The notes: a model not told the origin generated them from the sequence alone. DNA of 64,000 nucleotides from Arthrobacter sp. MAHUQ-56 (GCF_019710585.1 NZ_JAIFZQ010000026.1:183932-247931), one strand, 5' to 3'; shown: positions 35,107 through 44,209, counted from the stretch's first letter. Numbers and translations are program-made.

Positions 35107-37056
35107 CTATTTCTTCAGGGAGGCGGCGATCTGCTGCATGATCGTGGGGTCGGAGAGGGTGGTGGCGTCACCGGGATCGCGGCCTTCGGCGACATCCTTG
35201 AGCAGGCGGCGCATGATCTTGCCGGACCGGGTCTTGGGCAGCTCGGGCACCACCAGGATGTTCTTGGGCTTGGCGATGGGGCCGATTTCCTTGCCCACGT
35301 GGTTGCGCAGTTCCTGGACTGTGGCATCGCCGTTGTTGGCGGCGTCGCCGCGGAGGATGACGAACGCGACGACGGCCTGGCCGGTGGTTTCGTCCGTGGC
35401 ACCCACGACGGCGGCCTCCGCCACGGCGGGGTGGCTGACGAGGGCGGATTCGATCTCCGTGGTGGAGAGCCGGTGGCCGGAGACGTTCATGACGTCGTCC
35501 ACACGGCCCAGGAGCCAGATGTCGCCGTCCTCGTCCTTCTTGGCGCCGTCCCCGGCGAAGTACATGTTCTCGAACCGGGACCAGTAGGTGTCCTTGAAGC
35601 GTTCGGGATCGCCCCAGATGCCGCGGAGCATGGAGGGCCAGGGTTCGCGGATCACCAGGAAGCCGCCGTGCCCGTTGGGCATGGATTCGCCCATTTCATC
35701 GACGACGTCCACGGCGATGCCGGGCAGCGGCACCTGCGCGGACCCGGGCTTGGTGGCGGTGACACCGGGCAGCGGCGCGATCATCTGGGCGCCCGTTTCG
35801 GTCTGCCACCAGGTGTCAACGATGGGTGCCTTGTCGCCGCCGATAACCTTGCGGTACCACATCCAGGCCTCGGGATTGATCGGCTCACCCACTGAGCCCA
35901 GCACCCGCAGGGAGGAGAGGTCGTACTTGGCAGGGATCTCCGCGCCCCACTTCATGAACGTCCGGATGGCGGTGGGGGCGGTGTAGAGGATGGAGACCTT
36001 GTACTTTTCCACGATCTCCCACCAGCGGCCCTGGTGCGGGGAGTCCGGGGTGCCTTCGTACATGACCTGGGTGGCGCCGTTGATGAGCGGAGCATAGGCG
36101 ACGTAGGAGTGTCCGGTGACCCAGCCGACGTCGGCCGTGCACCAGTACACGTCCGTCTCCGGGTGCAGGTCGAAGACAACCTTGTGGGTGTAGGCGGTCT
36201 GGGTGAGGTACCCGCCGGTGGTGTGCAGGATGCCCTTGGGCTTTCCGGTGGTGCCGGAGGTGTAGAGGATGTAGAGCGGGTGTTCGGAGTCATGCCCCAC
36301 GGCGGTGTGTTCGGCGGCCGCGGCGCCGACGGTGTCGTCCCACCAGTGGTCCCGGCCTTCGGTCCAGTCCACGTTCTGGCCGTTGCGCTTGACCACCACC
36401 ACGTTCTGCACGGTGTGCCCGTCGTGCGCCAGGGCGTCATCCACAGCGGGCTTGAGCGGGCTGGGCTTGCCGCGCCGGTAGGTCCCGTCGGCGGTGACCA
36501 CGAGCTTGGCTTCGGCATCGTCGATCCGGGAGCGGAGGGCTTCGGCGGAGAAACCGCCGAAGACCACGGAGTGGACGGCTCCGATCCGGGCGCAGGCCAG
36601 CATGGTGATGACGGCCTCGGGAATCATGGGCAGGTACACGGCCACCCGGTCACCCTTGGCGACGCCCAGGGACTCGAACGCGTTGGCTGCCTTCTTGACC
36701 TCTTCGGTCAGCTGCGCGTACGTGTAGGTGCGGGTGTCGCCCGGCTCGCCCTCGAAGTAGATGGCGACGCGGTCGCCATTGCCGGCCTCGACGTGCCGGT
36801 CCAGCGCGTTGTAAGCGGCGTTGAGTTCACCGCCGACGAACCATTTGGCGAACGGAGGGTTGGACCAGTCCAGCGCCTGCGTGAAGTCCTTGCTCCACGT
36901 CAGCAGTTCGCGGGCCTTCTTGGTCCAAAAAGCGGGATGGTCGTTGCCCGCCTCCTCATACTCCGCAGCCGTGACCACGGCGCCGGCAGCGAACTCCGCG
37001 GCTGGAAGAAATCGATGCGTTTCATGGTGCCATTTCGGGATCGTTGACGAGGTCAC
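35107..37056 (-). CDS. acsA: acetyl-CoA synthetase (AMP-forming)
   Basis: 649 residues, the usual Acs length. The P-loop-like motif YTSGTTGKPKG, WWQTETG, GRVDDVMNVSGHRLST and, near the C-terminus, RSGKIMRR with Lys613, the lysine acetylated in regulated homologues. It activates acetate via acetyl-AMP. The start is GTG at 37056. If catabolic enzymes upstream release acetate (for example from an N-acetyl intermediate), this enzyme would recover it; that link is an inference. Confidence 0.95.
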   Translation of the reverse strand: MTSSTIPKWHHETHRFLPAAEFAAGAVVTAAEYEEAGNDHPAFWTKKARELLTWSKDFTQALDWSNPPFAKWFVGGELNAAYNALDRHVEAGNGDRVAIYFEGEPGDTRTYTYAQLTEEVKKAANAFESLGVAKGDRVAVYLPMIPEAVITMLACARIGAVHSVVFGGFSAEALRSRIDDAEAKLVVTADGTYRRGKPSPLKPAVDDALAHDGHTVQNVVVVKRNGQNVDWTEGRDHWWDDTVGAAAAEHTAVGHDSEHPLYILYTSGTTGKPKGILHTTGGYLTQTAYTHKVVFDLHPETDVYWCTADVGWVTGHSYVAYAPLINGATQVMYEGTPDSPHQGRWWEIVEKYKVSILYTAPTAIRTFMKWGAEIPAKYDLSSLRVLGSVGEPINPEAWMWYRKVIGGDKAPIVDTWWQTETGAQMIAPLPGVTATKPGSAQVPLPGIAVDVVDEMGESMPNGHGGFLVIREPWPSMLRGIWGDPERFKDTYWSRFENMYFAGDGAKKDEDGDIWLLGRVDDVMNVSGHRLSTTEIESALVSHPAVAEAAVVGATDETTGQAVVAFVILRGDAANNGDATVQELRNHVGKEIGPIAKPKNILVVPELPKTRSGKIMRRLLKDVAEGRDPGDATTLSDPTIMQQIAASLKK

Positions 37057-37171
37057 AGATTTCCAACTTTCTTCATGTAAGGGCGGTGCTTAGCCGCTTT
37101 GGAGCGTTCAGGCGGTGGGGCTTGGCGTGATCGTGGTTTTGGGGCCGGATCCGGTCCCGGTGACGCGGCCG

Positions 37172-37408
37172 TTAGATCGTGTCCAGGGCAAAACCCCGCG
37201 GCGGAAGGTTGTGGGCGGCCCCCTGGTCCTCCCAGCGCAGCCGGCGAACAATAAGTTTCCAATCAACGGCGCTGCCATTGATGGACGGCATGAGGCTTCC
37301 CTCCGTGATGAAGTGAGTGTTCTTTTCGTCATTGAATGGCGCCCACCATCCATTGGCGGGGCAGTGGTCGCCGGTCCGGGGACTCTGCGGGTGCGTACGT
37401 TTCTTCAC
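37172..37408 (-). CDS. small Trp-rich hypothetical protein
   Basis: A 78-residue frame between pdxS and acs on the same strand, starting at GTG 37408. The pattern GWWAPFNDEKNTHFITEGSLMP and VDWKLIVRRLRW looks protein-like rather than antisense noise. A strong GGAGGG ribosome site precedes an internal ATG at 37291, so the product may be only 39 residues. I do not recognise the family. The rest of the 430-bp gap shows nothing else. Confidence 0.4.
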   Translation of the reverse strand: MKKRTHPQSPRTGDHCPANGWWAPFNDEKNTHFITEGSLMPSINGSAVDWKLIVRRLRWEDQGAAHNLPPRGFALDTI

Positions 37409-37481
37409 GGTCCTGATCCTGAACTTTCCATGTTGTGGCTTTATTCGAAATGTCGTGTGGCCTGCTAGTGAGCGGTACGGC

Positions 37482-38363
37482 GTGTTACCAGCCGCGCTCG
37501 GCGAGGCGGTGCGGCTGGGGGATCTCGTCGACGTTGATGCCCACCATGGCTTCGCCGAGCCCGCGGGAGGCCTTGGCGATGACGTCGGGGTCGTCGTAGA
37601 AGGTGGTGGCCTTGACGACGGCGGCGGCGCGCTGGGCGGGGTTGCCGGACTTGAAGATGCCGGAGCCGACGAAGACGCCGTCGGCGCCGAGCTGCATCAT
37701 CATCGCGGCGTCAGCGGGCGTGGCGATGCCGCCTGCGGTGAACAGGACCACGGGGAGCTTGCCGGCGGCGGCGACTTCCTTGACCAGTTCGTACGGGGCC
37801 TGCAGTTCCTTGGCCGCAACGTACAGTTCGTCCTCGGGGAGGGCGGAGAGCTTGGCGATCTCGGCACGGATCTGGCGCATGTGGCCGGTGGCGTTGGAGA
37901 CGTCGCCGGTGCCGGCCTCGCCCTTGGAACGGATCATCGCCGCGCCCTCGTTGATGCGGCGCAGGGCCTCACCGAGGTTGGTGGCACCGCAGACGAAGGG
38001 AACCTTGAAGTTCCACTTGTCGATGTGGTTGACGTAGTCCGCCGGGGTCAGGACCTCGGACTCGTCGATGTAGTCAACGCCGAGGGACTGCAGGACCTGG
38101 GCCTCGACGAAGTGGCCGATGCGGGCCTTGGCCATGACCGGGATGGACACGGCGTCGATGATCTGGTCGATCATGTCCGGATCGGACATCCGGGACACGC
38201 CGCCCTGGGCACGGATATCGGCCGGAACACGCTCGAGCGCCATGACCGCCACGGCACCGGCGTCTTCGGCGATGCGGGCCTGCTCGACGTTGACGACGTC
38301 CATGATGACGCCGCCCTTGAGCATCTCAGCCATGCCACGCTTCACGCGGCTGCTGCCCGTGAC
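37482..38363 (-). repeat. pdxS inverted repeat, arm 1
   Basis: The roughly 880-bp segment from the shared GTCACGGGCAGCAGCCGCGT to the stop codon is repeated in opposite orientation at 60506-61384. The pair brackets the 22-kb block with ald and the catabolic genes. Confidence 0.85.
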
Positions 38364-38402
38364 AGGCAGGGACCAATCTGGGGCTTGTGATGAGGTGATC
38401 AT
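37485..38402 (-). CDS. pdxS: pyridoxal 5'-phosphate synthase subunit PdxS, copy 1
   Basis: 305 residues. Catalytic lysines are in VMAKARIGH and MIRSKGEAGTG; VFVGSGIFKSGNP binds phosphate. PdxS builds PLP from ribose 5-phosphate, glyceraldehyde 3-phosphate and ammonia supplied by PdxT, which is not in the window. The ATG overlaps the ald stop (ATGA). A nearly identical second copy lies inverted at 60488-61384. The N-terminus (MITSSQAPDWSLP) differs between copies, the remainder almost not at all. Confidence 0.96.
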   Translation of the reverse strand: MITSSQAPDWSLPVTGSSRVKRGMAEMLKGGVIMDVVNVEQARIAEDAGAVAVMALERVPADIRAQGGVSRMSDPDMIDQIIDAVSIPVMAKARIGHFVEAQVLQSLGVDYIDESEVLTPADYVNHIDKWNFKVPFVCGATNLGEALRRINEGAAMIRSKGEAGTGDVSNATGHMRQIRAEIAKLSALPEDELYVAAKELQAPYELVKEVAAAGKLPVVLFTAGGIATPADAAMMMQLGADGVFVGSGIFKSGNPAQRAAAVVKATTFYDDPDVIAKASRGLGEAMVGINVDEIPQPHRLAERGW

Positions 38403-39565
38403 GAGCGTCCTTTTTGGGTGTCCTGGGTGGAAGGAGCGGACGACGATGTGGCGGAAACCAGTTCGTGCCAGTCGGCGACGAGGGGCAGGTTGTGGGCTTC
38501 GGACACGGAGTGGTGTGCCACGTGGCCGGCGGCGATGTTGAGGCCGGCAGCGAGTGCGGGGTCGCGGTCGAAGGCGGCCTTGACGCCCAGGTTTGCCAGT
38601 GCAACGGCGTAGCGCAGGGTGACGTTGGTCAGCGCGTACGTTGAGGTGTTGGGGACGGCGCCGGGCATGTTGGCGACGCAGTAGAAGATGGTGTTGTGCA
38701 CCTTGTACGTGGGTTCCTGGTGCGTGGTGGGGTGGGTGTCCTCGAAGCAGCCGCCCTGGTCCACGGCGATGTCCACCAGGACCGAGCCGGGCTTCATCCG
38801 GGCTACGAGGTCGTTGGTGACCAGCTTGGGAGCCTTGGCGCCGGGGATGAGCACGGATCCGATGACGAGGTCGGCGTCAACCACTGACTTCTCGATCTCG
38901 TACTTGTTGGACGCAACGGTCTTCAGGCGGCCCTGGTATTGGGCGTCGAGGTCGCGGAGGCGGTTGATGTTGATGTCCATGATGGTTACGTCCGCACCCA
39001 GGCCCAGGGCCATGGCTGCAGCGTTGGTGCCGGCCACGCCGGCGCCCAGGACGACGACCTTGGCGGGGCGGACGCCGGGCACGCCGCCCAGCAGGACGCC
39101 CTTGCCGCCGGCAGGTGCCATGAGGGACGTGGCGCCAACCTGGACGGAGAGCCGGCCGGCGACCTCGGACATCGGTGCGAGCAGCGGCAGGCTGCGGCCT
39201 TCCTGCACAGTCTCGTAGGCGATGGCGGTGACGCCGGAGTTGATCAGTTCGCGGGTCAGTTCGGGCTCGGCTGCCAGGTGCAGGTAGGTGAAGAGGATCA
39301 GGCCCTTGCGGAAGCGGTGGTATTCGGCCTTGATGGGCTCCTTGACCTTCATCACCATGTCTGCGCGGCCCCAGACGTCGTCCGCCTCGTTGACGATCTC
39401 GGCGCCTGCGATGGCGTATTCCTCATCCGTGACACCTGAGCCGAGGCCGGCCCCGCGCTCCACCAGGACGGTGTGGCCGTGGGTGCGGAACTCGTGGACG
39501 CCGGCGGCGGTGATGGCCACCCGGAATTCGTTGTTCTTGATTTCTTTGGGGACGCCGATGATCAT
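38399..39565 (-). CDS. ald: alanine dehydrogenase
   Basis: 388 residues from ATG 39565 (MIIGVPKEIKNNEFRVAIT), with GGAG 7 nt upstream; a longer open frame from 39622 is less likely. NAD binds at VVLGAGVAGTNAA; catalytic Lys and His lie in MKVKEP and YLHLAAEPEL; NMPGAVPNTSTYAL is the family marker. It interconverts alanine and pyruvate with ammonia. It is coupled to pdxS by a 4-bp overlap and diverges from the Ehu transporter operon. Confidence 0.95.
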   Translation of the reverse strand: MIIGVPKEIKNNEFRVAITAAGVHEFRTHGHTVLVERGAGLGSGVTDEEYAIAGAEIVNEADDVWGRADMVMKVKEPIKAEYHRFRKGLILFTYLHLAAEPELTRELINSGVTAIAYETVQEGRSLPLLAPMSEVAGRLSVQVGATSLMAPAGGKGVLLGGVPGVRPAKVVVLGAGVAGTNAAAMALGLGADVTIMDININRLRDLDAQYQGRLKTVASNKYEIEKSVVDADLVIGSVLIPGAKAPKLVTNDLVARMKPGSVLVDIAVDQGGCFEDTHPTTHQEPTYKVHNTIFYCVANMPGAVPNTSTYALTNVTLRYAVALANLGVKAAFDRDPALAAGLNIAAGHVAHHSVSEAHNLPLVADWHELVSATSSSAPSTQDTQKGRS

Positions 39566-39673
39566 CGTGTGCTCCATTCTGGGGTCTGAGGCGGCTCGGG
39601 GCCTTAGGTCAACCGAATGCACTCTGTCCGCGTTCGTCTTTGAATCGCTCGGTTACGCACGTTTTACATTCGG

Positions 39674-39685
39674 ATTGTTGACAAT
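39674..39685 (+). promoter_or_regulatory. operator site 1, ATTGTTGACAAT
   Basis: A 12-bp palindrome between ald and the transporter genes. Its TTGACA (39678-39683) is followed after exactly 17 nt by TAGGTT (39701-39706), so the site overlaps the -35 box of a promoter for the ehu-like operon. It is one of seven matching sites in the block. Confidence 0.75.
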
Positions 39686-39774
39686 ACTACATCCAGCTCC
39701 TAGGTTTGTGTAACACACGTCACAGAACGTGATCATCCTGGTGATCTCCGGCATGTCCGGGCGAAGGAGTAATA

Positions 39775-40668
39775 ATGACGAGCAAACTTTCACGAAGGAA
39801 CGTCCTGCGCAGTGCGGGGGTGGCTGTACTAGGCGCCGCTGTGGCCGGTTGGGCAACGGGTTGTTCCAGCGTCGCTGCAGGCGGCCCGGCGTCCGGTGGT
39901 GCGAGCAACCTTCTGGAGCGGGCGAAGTCCCAGGGTTTCCTCCGGGTGGGTATCGCCAATGAGCCGCCGTACACACAGGTTGACGCGGATGGAACCGTAA
40001 CCGGCTGTGAGCCCGACGTGCTGCGCGCCGTCTGCAAGCGGCTCGGCATCGACGAGGTTCAAGGCATTATTACGCCGTACGAGTCAATGATTCCCGGGCT
40101 GAATGCCAACCGCTGGGACGTCATCGCCGCGGGCCTGTTCATGAAGGAGTCCCGGTGCTCGCAAGTGCTGTACTCCGAGCCGGTCATCGTTTCCACGGAG
40201 TCCTTTGCAACGCCGAAGGGCAACCCCAAAGCCATCACCTCTGTTGCCGCCGTGCTCGCTGACCCGGCACTGCGGATTGCAGTTCTCCCAGGGGGCTTCG
40301 AAGAGGGTGTACTCAAATCTGCGAACGTTCCAGCCTCCCAGCAGGTCAAGATCAATGACGGGCGCAGCGGCATTGAGGCGCTCAAAGCCAACCGGGCAGA
40401 CGCCTTCATGTTGCCCACCCTGTCGCTGAAAGCCCTTGCCAAAGACGATGGAAGCTTTGACATCAGCAAGCCGGTAGACGATGCTCCGCGCACCGGTTCC
40501 GGTGCTGCCTTCCGCCAGTCCGACGCTGCCTTCCATGAGGCCTACAACAAGGAGCTCGCAGCGTTCAAGAAGACGCCGGAGTTCGCCGAAATCCTCACGA
40601 AGTGGGGCTTTGACGCTTCCGTAGTCGATGGCGTCACCTCCGAGGAGCTATGCAAGACCGCGGGCTGA
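39775..40668 (+). CDS. ehuB: EhuB-like ABC transporter substrate-binding lipoprotein
   Basis: 297 residues. A twin-arginine signal (SRRNVL, Arg7-Arg8) and hydrophobic segment lead to a lipobox ending in Cys30 (ATGC), so it should be a Tat-exported lipoprotein. The solute-binding domain matches the ectoine/hydroxyectoine-binding EhuB type: GFLRVGIANEPPY, IPGLNANRWDVIAAGLF, RCSQVLYSEP and KGNPK in order. It is the first gene of a four-gene transporter operon under operator site 1. The ligand is inferred from family resemblance. Confidence 0.82.
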   Translation: MTSKLSRRNVLRSAGVAVLGAAVAGWATGCSSVAAGGPASGGASNLLERAKSQGFLRVGIANEPPYTQVDADGTVTGCEPDVLRAVCKRLGIDEVQGIITPYESMIPGLNANRWDVIAAGLFMKESRCSQVLYSEPVIVSTESFATPKGNPKAITSVAAVLADPALRIAVLPGGFEEGVLKSANVPASQQVKINDGRSGIEALKANRADAFMLPTLSLKALAKDDGSFDISKPVDDAPRTGSGAAFRQSDAAFHEAYNKELAAFKKTPEFAEILTKWGFDASVVDGVTSEELCKTAG

Positions 40669-40696
40669 TGGTCGGGCACTTCCGGAGGGGGCGGGC

Positions 40697-41395
40697 ATGT
40701 CAGCAGTAATCGAGTACGCACCCCTGCTGTGGCAGGGGCTGCTGACCACCATCCTCGTGGCGGTGCTCAGCGGTGCCCTCTGCCTGGTGGTCGCCTTCGC
40801 CGCGGGGCTGGCGCGCCTGTCCCGGCACCGCTTCATCAGCTGGCCGGCGGGCGTCTTCATCGAGGTATTCCGCGGGACATCGCTGCTGGTCCAGATGTTC
40901 TGGCTGTTCTTCGCACTGCCGTTCTTCGGAATCCAGCTCCACCCGCTGACAGCGGCGGTCTTGGCGCTTGGGCTGAACGAGGGCGCGTACGCCGCAGAAG
41001 TCGTGCGGGGTGCCATCGCCAGCCGGGCCAAAGGCCAGACCGAAGCGTGCATCGCACTGGGCATGGAACCCGCACTGAGGCTCAGGCGCATCATCATCCC
41101 GCAGTCGATCCCCGCCATGCTGCCGCCCTTCGGAAACGTCATGGTGGACCTGCTGAAGAACACCTCACTCGTCTCCCTCGTCACGGTGGCGGACCTGACC
41201 TTCCGGGCACAGATGATTCGCAGCAGCACAGGGCAGACGACGGCGATCTTCATCACCATCCTGGTGATGTACTTTGTCCTCTCTTACCTGCTGACACTGT
41301 TCACCAGCTGGCTGGAACGGCGCTACGCGCTCGACCGGAAGGCACTCGCCGCCCAGCGCAAGGAAAGCCAACTCATGAAGGTAGGTGCAGCATGA
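40697..41395 (+). CDS. ehuC: EhuC-like ABC transporter permease
   Basis: 232 residues with five or so membrane helices and the EAA-type loop ACIALGMEPALRLRRIIIPQSIPAMLPP that contacts the ATPase. It is of the polar amino acid uptake (HisM/GlnP) type. I chose ATG 40697 with GGAGGGGG upstream; the frame is open back into ehuB. Its TGA overlaps the next permease (ATGA). Confidence 0.85.
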   Translation: MSAVIEYAPLLWQGLLTTILVAVLSGALCLVVAFAAGLARLSRHRFISWPAGVFIEVFRGTSLLVQMFWLFFALPFFGIQLHPLTAAVLALGLNEGAYAAEVVRGAIASRAKGQTEACIALGMEPALRLRRIIIPQSIPAMLPPFGNVMVDLLKNTSLVSLVTVADLTFRAQMIRSSTGQTTAIFITILVMYFVLSYLLTLFTSWLERRYALDRKALAAQRKESQLMKVGAA

Positions 41396-42048
41396 TCTGG
41401 GACAACAACTTTGCCGTGTCCGTCATTCCGCTGCTCCTTGAGGGCCTCTGGGTCACGGTCAAGATCACCCTGCTGGGCACCCTGCTGGCTGCCGTTCTCG
41501 GTCTGTTCTTCGCGATTCTTCGGCGGCTCGCCATCCCGGTGCTGTCGCCCGTCGTGTCCTTCTTCGTGGTGTTCGTGCGGGGAACCCCGCTGCTGGTCCA
41601 GGCCTACTGCGCATTCTTTGTCCTGCCGGCGTACGGCCTCAGCTTCGACGCCTTCACCACGGGCGTAGTGGTTATAGGCGTGAACTACAGCGCTTATATG
41701 GCAGAGGTTTACCGCAGCGGCATCCAGGGTGTGCCCAAGGGCCAGTGGGAGGCAGCAACGGCGCTGAGTCTCCCCGGGTCCCGCACCTGGAGCAGGATCA
41801 TCCTCCCGCAGGCAATACGCACCGTGGTGCCGATGCTCGGGAACTACCTCATCCAGATGTTCAAGGACTCAGCAGTTCTCTCAGCCATCACGGTGGTGGA
41901 ACTCATGGCAACGGCACAGGCGATCGGAAGCTCCAGCTTCCGGTACCTGGAACCGCTGACCCTGGCAGCGCTGTTGTTCCTCGCCATCAGCTACCCCGCC
42001 TCACGGCTCGTCAACAGATTGGAGCGGCGCTATGCGCCCCAGCACTGA
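41392..42048 (+). CDS. ehuD: EhuD-like ABC transporter permease
   Basis: 218 residues, second permease of the heterodimeric channel, with the EAA loop WEAATALSLPGSRTWSRIILPQAIRTVVP and about five membrane helices. The start at 41392 overlaps the stop of the first permease, and its end overlaps the ATPase gene by 17 bp, so the four genes are tightly coupled. Confidence 0.85.
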   Translation: MIWDNNFAVSVIPLLLEGLWVTVKITLLGTLLAAVLGLFFAILRRLAIPVLSPVVSFFVVFVRGTPLLVQAYCAFFVLPAYGLSFDAFTTGVVVIGVNYSAYMAEVYRSGIQGVPKGQWEAATALSLPGSRTWSRIILPQAIRTVVPMLGNYLIQMFKDSAVLSAITVVELMATAQAIGSSSFRYLEPLTLAALLFLAISYPASRLVNRLERRYAPQH

Positions 42049-42847
42049 ACCCCAACCCCTGTCCACTCCGGTGGGCCTTGCCCCCGATCCGATCGTTAGG
42101 TTCCAGAACGTCAGCAAGAACTGGGGATCAAACCAGGTCCTGAAGTCGCTGAACTTCGAAGTGGCGCCGGGGGAGAAGGTCTCCATCATCGGTCCTTCCG
42201 GATCGGGCAAGACCACCATCCTGCGTATCCTCATGACGCTGGAGACGCCCAGTGAAGGGCTCGTGAAGGTCGACGGCGACGTGTTGTGGGATGTCACGGC
42301 CGGCCAGAAGGTGCGCGAGACCAAGCAGATGCGGGAAACCCGGCGCAAGATCGGCATGGTGTTCCAGCAGTTCAACCTGTTTCCGCACATGACCGCCATG
42401 GAGAACGTCATCGAGGCGCCCATCCACGTGCTGGGCATGAACAAGGCGGAGGCGAAGGAACGCGCCGCGGAGCTGCTGAACCTGGTGGGCCTCGGGAAGC
42501 ACATGAACCACACGCCGCCGCAGATGTCCGGCGGGCAGCAGCAGCGTGTGGCCATCGCCCGCGCGCTGGCTATGCGGCCCAGGGTGCTGTTGTTCGACGA
42601 GCCCACCTCGGCGCTTGACCCGGAGTTGATCGGCGAGGTGCTGAATGTGATCCGGAACCTCGCGCACACCACGGACATGACCATGCTCATGGTGACGCAC
42701 GAGATGCGGTTCGCGGAGGAGATCTCGGACCGGGTGGTGATGTTCGACAACGGGGCTGCGGTGGAGAGTGGGCCGCCCGCCCAGATCTTCAAGGACCCGC
42801 AGCAGGAACGGACCCGGACCTTCCTCCGGGCCGTCCTGCAGCACTGA
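42032..42847 (+). CDS. ehuA: EhuA-like ABC transporter ATP-binding protein
   Basis: 271 residues. Walker A GPSGSGKTT (about 54-62), Q-loop FQQFNLFPHM, signature MSGGQQQRVAIARALA, Walker B VLLFDEPTSAL and the H-loop VTHEM are all present. It belongs to the polar amino acid uptake subfamily and completes the transporter. It ends 7 bp before the convergent ridA-like gene. Confidence 0.87.
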   Translation: MRPSTEPQPLSTPVGLAPDPIVRFQNVSKNWGSNQVLKSLNFEVAPGEKVSIIGPSGSGKTTILRILMTLETPSEGLVKVDGDVLWDVTAGQKVRETKQMRETRRKIGMVFQQFNLFPHMTAMENVIEAPIHVLGMNKAEAKERAAELLNLVGLGKHMNHTPPQMSGGQQQRVAIARALAMRPRVLLFDEPTSALDPELIGEVLNVIRNLAHTTDMTMLMVTHEMRFAEEISDRVVMFDNGAAVESGPPAQIFKDPQQERTRTFLRAVLQH

Positions 42848-42854
42848 CGGTCCG

Positions 42855-43307
42855 CTACACCTCTACAATCATCGCAATTTCAACGGGCGCCAGCCCGGGC
42901 AGTTCGGCAACACCGACAGCTGCCCGGGCATGGCGCCCCCTGTCGCCGAAGGCCTGTTCCAGGACCAGCGAGGCGCCGTTGATCACGGCCGGCTGGTCAC
43001 CGAAGCCTTCGGCCGAAGCTACGTAACCGGTGAGGCTGACCACGGACACGATCCGGTCCAGCGAGCCCAGGTGCTGCTTCAGGGCTGCCAGGCAGTTAAG
43101 CACCGCCGTGGCGCTCGCTTCCTGGCCCTGCTCGACGGTGAGCTCGCGGCCCAGCTTGCCGCTGATGGTGAGAACGCCATCGCGCGTGGGCGTCTGGCCC
43201 GCCGTGAAGACGAGGTTTCCCACTTGGCGGACCGGAACGTAGTTGGCCACCGGAACGGGTGGGGACGGCAATTCGAGGTCGACGCCGTCGGCCGGAATTT
43301 TCGACAT
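42855..43307 (-). CDS. RidA/YjgF family protein
   Basis: 150 residues. VPVRQVGNLVFTAGQTPTRDG and HARAAVGVAELPG match the RidA superfamily, with the conserved Arg expected to hold the substrate carboxylate. RidA proteins hydrolyse reactive enamines and imines made by PLP enzymes, which fits a block encoding two aminotransferases. A good minus-strand promoter (TTGACA, 17 nt, TAGGGT) lies in operator site 2. Confidence 0.85.
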   Translation of the reverse strand: MSKIPADGVDLELPSPPVPVANYVPVRQVGNLVFTAGQTPTRDGVLTISGKLGRELTVEQGQEASATAVLNCLAALKQHLGSLDRIVSVVSLTGYVASAEGFGDQPAVINGASLVLEQAFGDRGRHARAAVGVAELPGLAPVEIAMIVEV

Positions 43308-43370
43308 GTTCAGGATGCTCCTTAGCGCGGGTTAGCCGGGTCACTACGGACCCTAGGCAAGCGGCAATGG

Positions 43371-43382
43371 ATTGTCAACAAT
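43371..43382 (-). promoter_or_regulatory. operator site 2, ATTGTTGACAAT (minus strand)
   Basis: The palindrome lies between the divergent ridA-like and EutA-like genes. Read on the minus strand, its TTGACA is followed after 17 nt by TAGGGT, giving a ridA promoter with the operator on the -35 box. On the plus strand it ends 21 bp before the EutA-like ATG, so it could control both. Confidence 0.72.
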
Positions 43383-43403
43383 CTACTAATTTTAGGAGAA
43401 CTA

Positions 43404-44138
43404 ATGAAGCCCATTGAACCCACGTTCGCCGGCCCGGAGGCGCAGGCCGGCATAGGCGTGGTATGCCCGTTCGACATGGCGCTGGACCGAGAGCTGTGGC
43501 GGTGGATGCCGTCGGACGTCTCGCTGTTCTTCACCCGGACGCCGTTCTTTGATGAGCCCGTCAGCCTGGAGATGGCAGAGGACGTGAGCGACGACGCCGA
43601 CATCCTCGCTGCGGTGAAGAACCTTAGCGCCGTGCGCCCCGCGGTCATGGCCTACGCCTGCACGTCCGGCAGCTTCGTCAACGGTTTATCCGGAGCCCGC
43701 CATATTTCGAAGGTGATGGCAACCGCCGCCGACGCGCATGGGGTCAGCACCTCCGAGGCGCTCCTGGAGGCGCTGGAGTATCTGGGCGTCTCTAAGGTTG
43801 TGGTCATTACGCCGTACGTGGCGGACCTGACCTTGCGGCTGGGGGATTTCCTGGAGGAGGCCGGCCATTCGGTGGCAGCGCAAGCCGGGCTGGGGCTGGA
43901 CGGGGGTATCTGGCAGGTTCCCTACCAGTCCACTTGCGACTTGATCCGCGGGGCCGACGTTCCGGAGGCGGACGTGGTGTTCATCAGCTGCACCAACTTG
44001 CCCACGTACGACATCATCGCGCCGCTGGAGCGGGAACTGGACAAGCCGGTCCTCTCGGCCAACCAGGTGACAGCGTGGGCGTCGCTGCGTCGCCTGGGCA
44101 AGGCGGCGGTGGGTCCGGGGCAGCGCCTGCTGGCATAG
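43404..44138 (+). CDS. EutA-like Asp/Glu racemase superfamily (maleate isomerase-like) protein
   Basis: 244 residues. Two pseudo-symmetric halves each carry an active-site cysteine: Cys86 in YACTSGSF and Cys196 in ISCTNLPT, as in maleate cis-trans isomerase and EutA of ectoine utilisation clusters. The superfamily isomerises, racemises or decarboxylates small dicarboxylates and amino acids. AGGAGA precedes the ATG. The reaction in this pathway is not known; a paralogue follows at 44210. Confidence 0.75.
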   Translation: MKPIEPTFAGPEAQAGIGVVCPFDMALDRELWRWMPSDVSLFFTRTPFFDEPVSLEMAEDVSDDADILAAVKNLSAVRPAVMAYACTSGSFVNGLSGARHISKVMATAADAHGVSTSEALLEALEYLGVSKVVVITPYVADLTLRLGDFLEEAGHSVAAQAGLGLDGGIWQVPYQSTCDLIRGADVPEADVVFISCTNLPTYDIIAPLERELDKPVLSANQVTAWASLRRLGKAAVGPGQRLLA

Positions 44139-44149
44139 CCGGGACAAAA

Positions 44150-44196
44150 GAAATCCCGGCCCGGGCTGTTCGTCTGACAGCCCGGGCCGGGATTTC
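44150..44196 (+). terminator. bidirectional terminator between the two EutA-like genes
   Basis: A perfect 20-bp stem (arms GAAATCCCGGCCCGGGCTGT and complement) with a 7-nt loop separates two convergent genes. Confidence 0.88.
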
Positions 44197-44209
44197 GTGT
44201 CGCGGCGGG

